Assembly: GCA_964599565.1 (NCBI GenBank)
Contig: CAZRFE010000086.1
Coordinates: 1-9,166, forward strand
Reading direction: 5' to 3'
DNA: 9,166 nucleotides
DNA from: JAJUFS01 sp964599565
GTDB lineage: Bacteria > Pseudomonadota > Gammaproteobacteria > Natronospirales > JAJUFS01
Numbering within the stretch: the stretch's first letter is position 1; every line of letters starts with the position of its first letter. Of the stretch, positions 7,475-9,166 are shown one piece after another. The notes under the pieces were generated by a model that worked only from the letters and a program-made list of their open reading frames with translations, was not told where the DNA came from and did not search any database. The position numbers and the translations under genes are program-made.

Positions 7475-7490
7475 TGCGACTGTCGTCACA
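7475..7490 (+). promoter_or_regulatory. Candidate CRP/Vfr/Clp-type binding site
   Basis: TGCGA (7475-7479), six bases, then TCACA (7486-7490) matches the CRP-family core TGTGA-N6-TCACA at nine of ten positions, with exact spacing and T's just before the left half. The TGCGA half is the variant known from Sxy-dependent CRP-S sites. The site ends 19 bases before the GGDEF start codon, a position where bound protein would more probably repress or overlap the promoter than activate in the class I manner. I found no clear -35/-10 pair nearby. Confidence 0.4.
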
Positions 7491-7509
7491 GATGTAGCCT
7501 CGCCAGTCA

Positions 7510-9166
7510 ATGGCAGGTTCAAAGACGCTGGCACCGTGGAAATTCCAGTTGGCACCCGGCCAGGTGCCGATCCGCTACCGGCTGCTCGTCAGCTTCTCGG
7601 TTCCGCTCGCGATCTGGATTCTCGTATCCATACTCAACGTCACCGTCTGGCGGAATGCGATCGACAACGCCGAGCGGCTGATCAGCAGCCAGCGCATCAT
7701 CCTGCTCGCGAATGAATACGTCGGCGCATCGCTGAGAACGGAGGCCGCGAAACGCGGCTATCTCCTGTCTTCCGATCCGCTGTTCCTGAACACCTACAAC
7801 AACGCCACGAATACGGTGAATCGCGTATTCGACGAACTCAGCGCGCAGGTGCGCGATCAGCGCGAGCAGCGCGAACGCCTGCAGGAAGCCGGCAACATCT
7901 TCCAGGAATGGCTTTATGACGTATCGCGCCGGCAGATCGAGGCGCGGCGCGCGCTGCCGTTCAAGATCGTGGTCGTGTCGCATGAACTCGAGAAGGCGCT
8001 GCTCAAGCTGCAGGACCTGCACATGCGGCGCGTCGCAAACGCCAACGCGCGCCACGAGCTTCTCATGGAAATCCGCCGCTGCACCCATCTGCTGCTCGAG
8101 CACGAAACGCTCGCCGAACAGCGTGCACCCATGGAAAAGGCGCTCGGGCTGCTCGATCACTATGAAACCGTTCACCCCGATCCCGAGCCGTCTTCCGAAG
8201 CGCTGCGCGAACTCACCGCGCTGCTGACGCGCGCCATACAGGTCGTGCTGAACCGGGATGCGGAGATCACGCGCGGCGTGATGCGCGATGCAAGAAACGC
8301 GACGCTGGATGAATTCCACGGAATCATGGGCCGCTTCATCGCGAGCGAGCGCCTTCAGCTCGCCGGCTACCGCGAGGAAATGTCGGCCAGCGACCAGCGC
8401 GGGCAGCTGATCCTGTGGGCGGGCCCTGCGCTCGGGCTGCTGCTGATGCTCATCATGACGAACTGGATGAGCCGGCGCATCGCACGCTCGCTTGACGGCA
8501 TCACGCGCGCTGCGCGCGGACTCGCGCGCGGCGACCTTCGCGCCCGCGCAAAGGTGGACGGCCACGACGAGTTCGCGGTACTCGCGGAACGCTTCAACGT
8601 CATGGCGGATCTCGTGGAAAGCCGCAGCCGCGAATCCGCCGCGCTCGCTGAACTCGGCGAGCTGCTGCAGTCGAGCACCACCATCGACGAGGCGGCGCGC
8701 ATCTTCGCGGACCTCGCCGCGAAACTCTTTCCCGGACAGCCCGGCGGACTCTATCTCGTCGCGCCAAGCCGCGACGAAGTCGTGGCGCTGACGTTCTGGA
8801 CCGGCGGCAACGATTATTCCGAGGCGGAGTTTCTTCCCGAGGATTGCTGGGCGCTGCGCCTCAGCCGTCCGCACGAGAACACGGCCGACACCGCCGTGCG
8901 CTGCTCGCATCTGGTGACGGACAACGACACCTCGCTCTGCGTACCGCTGCACGCATTCGGCGAGATGCTCGGCATGCTGTTCGTGGTGAACCCGCAGGAC
9001 GGTTTCGCCGCCGGCAGCATCAACGCCGAACAGCATCGCGAATTCATCGACACCGTCGGCGAACATCTCGCGCTTGCGATCGCGAACCTGCGCATGCGCG
9101 AGACGCTGCGCCACCAGTCGATCCGCGATCCGCTCACGCAGCTCTACAACCGCCGCTACCTTGACG
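7510..9166 (+). CDS. Membrane diguanylate cyclase-type protein: CHASE3-like, HAMP, GAF, start of GGDEF (truncated)
   Basis: 552 codons are visible and the frame is open at the window edge. Order: N-terminal cytoplasmic segment (1-24), membrane helix (about 27-44), a long predicted periplasmic helical region (about 49-297), second membrane helix (about 299-317), HAMP (about 320-371, RRIARSLDGI to DEFAVLAERFNVMADLV), GAF (about 376-528, including EDCWALRLSRPHE at 444-456), then QSIRDPLTQLYNRRYLD (536-552). DPLTxLYNRRYL is the conserved entry to GGDEF domains. The stretch SLRTEAAKRGYLLSSDPLFL (74-93) is CHASE3-like. The protein probably senses a periplasmic signal and makes cyclic-di-GMP from two GTP, but the GG(D/E)EF signature lies beyond the window, so activity cannot be judged. 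An in-frame TAG at 7495 leaves ATG 7510 as the only good start; its Shine-Dalgarno is weak. Confidence 0.9.
   Translation, partial: MAGSKTLAPWKFQLAPGQVPIRYRLLVSFSVPLAIWILVSILNVTVWRNAIDNAERLISSQRIILLANEYVGASLRTEAAKRGYLLSSDPLFLNTYNNATNTVNRVFDELSAQVRDQREQRERLQEAGNIFQEWLYDVSRRQIEARRALPFKIVVVSHELEKALLKLQDLHMRRVANANARHELLMEIRRCTHLLLEHETLAEQRAPMEKALGLLDHYETVHPDPEPSSEALRELTALLTRAIQVVLNRDAEITRGVMRDARNATLDEFHGIMGRFIASERLQLAGYREEMSASDQRGQLILWAGPALGLLLMLIMTNWMSRRIARSLDGITRAARGLARGDLRARAKVDGHDEFAVLAERFNVMADLVESRSRESAALAELGELLQSSTTIDEAARIFADLAAKLFPGQPGGLYLVAPSRDEVVALTFWTGGNDYSEAEFLPEDCWALRLSRPHENTADTAVRCSHLVTDNDTSLCVPLHAFGEMLGMLFVVNPQDGFAAGSINAEQHREFIDTVGEHLALAIANLRMRETLRHQSIRDPLTQLYNRRYLD

Noticed and set aside
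7519..9114. 531-codon open frame on the minus strand opposite the GGDEF gene
   Set aside because: The plus frame encodes a coherent membrane-HAMP-GAF-GGDEF protein; the antisense product has shadow composition and no domains.

Overview
The window is GC-rich, densely packed chromosomal DNA from a proteobacterium, most likely a gammaproteobacterium. The evidence is a full-length EttA, a RimK that aligns with the E. coli enzyme residue for residue at the key positions, a GlyA starting like the enterobacterial protein, and a sigma-70 type promoter. The genus cannot be named from sequence alone; lineages near Xanthomonadales, Nevskiales or Steroidobacterales are plausible. I see no mobile element, CRISPR array, rRNA or tRNA gene.

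Layout. Bases 1-995 (minus strand) hold the first 331 codons of glyA, cut by the window edge. A 161-bp divergent gap follows. On the plus strand come an unrecognised single-pass membrane protein (1157-1648) and a YetF/DUF421 membrane protein (1658-2110), apparently co-transcribed. A histone-deacetylase-family amidohydrolase (2085-3071, minus) meets the YetF gene tail to tail with a 26-bp coding overlap. From a 72-bp divergent gap a plus-strand operon begins: a retropepsin-like protease of the family usually called 'ATP-dependent zinc protease' (RimB-like, 3144-3632), rimK (3645-4550) and an aspartoacylase/succinylglutamate desuccinylase family zinc hydrolase (4550-5623). ettA (5693-7363) has its own near-consensus promoter. 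After a 146-bp gap with several DNA signals comes a truncated GGDEF protein with a CHASE3-like sensor, HAMP and GAF domains (7510 to the end).

How the genes fit together. The central block is about the ribosome. RimK adds glutamates to the C-terminus of ribosomal protein S6, and the RimB-type protease counters this in Pseudomonas. The third operon gene encodes a metal-dependent hydrolase of a family that cleaves N-acyl amino acids, so it may trim or recycle the same glutamyl products. EttA, next door, gates translation elongation according to ATP/ADP ratio. The GGDEF gene has a CRP-like site (TGCGA-N6-TCACA) just upstream, suggesting nucleotide-signal control. No completely new system stands out. 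The best lead is the three-gene glutamylation module and its uncharacterised third member.
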